A program made the position numbers and the translations under genes. 5,327 nucleotides of DNA from a bacterium (GTDB lineage Bacteria; Krumholzibacteriota; Krumholzibacteria; LZORAL124-64-63): contig JAASSM010000176.1 in the NCBI GenBank assembly GCA_021767885.1, positions 1 through 5,327 on the forward strand, given 5' to 3'. Position 1 is the first letter of the stretch. Each line of letters opens with the position of its first letter. Positions 5,138 to 5,327 of the stretch are shown in pieces. The notes beneath the pieces were generated by a model that ran no database searches, had not been told where the DNA came from, and worked only from the letters and a program-made list of their open reading frames with translations.

Positions 5138-5327
5138 ATGATCCGCTTCTTCGTCGACCATCCCGTGGCCACCTGGATGCTGTTCGCCGCGCTGATGGTG
5201 TGCGGACTGTATGCCGTGCCGCGCCTGGACATCGAGGCGATGCCGGAGACCGACCTGCCCAAGCTCACGGTCTTCACCCGCTGGAACGGCGCCAGCCCCT
5301 CGGCCATCCAGCGGTCCATCACCCTGC
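5138..5327 (+). CDS. Second RND efflux transporter, inner-membrane subunit (partial, first 63 codons)
   Basis: Only the N-terminus is present: MIRFFVDHPVATWML, then TM1 at about 10-28, then the start of the periplasmic porter domain (LDIEAMPETDLPKLTVFT at 30-47 and GASPSAIQRSITL at 51-63). These are typical RND start features: FFVDxPVAT, the acidic MPETDLP turn and the GASP motif. GAGG (5129-5132) lies 5 bases before the ATG. It differs clearly from the minus-strand pump, whose matching region reads LPQAEDPGFTIRTAVV, so it belongs to another subfamily and is not a recent duplicate. No adaptor gene lies directly upstream; one could follow beyond the right edge or be encoded elsewhere. The remaining roughly 950 residues are outside the window. 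Confidence 0.93.
   Translation, partial: MIRFFVDHPVATWMLFAALMVCGLYAVPRLDIEAMPETDLPKLTVFTRWNGASPSAIQRSITL

Noticed and set aside
5035..5322. Open frame of 95 codons on the minus strand at the right edge
   Set aside because: Antisense to the second RND gene, whose N-terminus is unmistakable.

Overview
The window is GC-rich (roughly 70%) and densely coded. It carries seven protein genes in two divergent groups. Tripartite RND efflux genes, a lipoprotein-type adaptor and a Sec-exported periplasmic protein point to a Gram-negative (diderm) bacterium. The base composition, the style of the stand-alone receiver and the weak promoters would fit a high-GC lineage such as Gemmatimonadota, Krumholzibacteriota/Eisenbacteria or Myxococcota. 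That placement is a guess from style, not from a marker gene.

Minus strand, read from 3652 down to 1: an exported 214-residue protein built from two OB-fold-like repeats; a 67-residue dodecin-family protein; an RND periplasmic adaptor (membrane fusion protein); and the N-terminal half of an RND inner-membrane pump that leaves the window at base 1. Gaps are 48, 7 and 34 bases and no terminator is visible between the genes, so they look like one transcription unit. The adaptor ribosome binding site overlaps the dodecin stop codon. The outer-membrane (TolC-type) component is not in the window.

Plus strand, read from 3883: a 136-residue protein with four predicted membrane helices and no recognised family; a stand-alone CheY-like receiver domain (151 aa); and, after a 244-base spacer, the first 63 codons of a second RND transporter from a visibly different subfamily, running off the right edge. 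The leader of this last gene holds a perfect 8-bp hairpin and a possible extended -10 promoter.

The two RND pumps, the adaptor and the exported OB protein suggest an envelope transport or stress region. The receiver could be a regulatory input, but nothing in the sequence ties it to either pump. The points most worth a second look are the dodecin, which lacks both residues that normally hold flavin and is tightly coupled to an efflux adaptor; the internal duplication in the exported OB protein; and the structured leader of the second RND gene. I saw no tRNA, rRNA, CRISPR array, insertion sequence or integration site. No gene-free stretch exceeds 300 bases.
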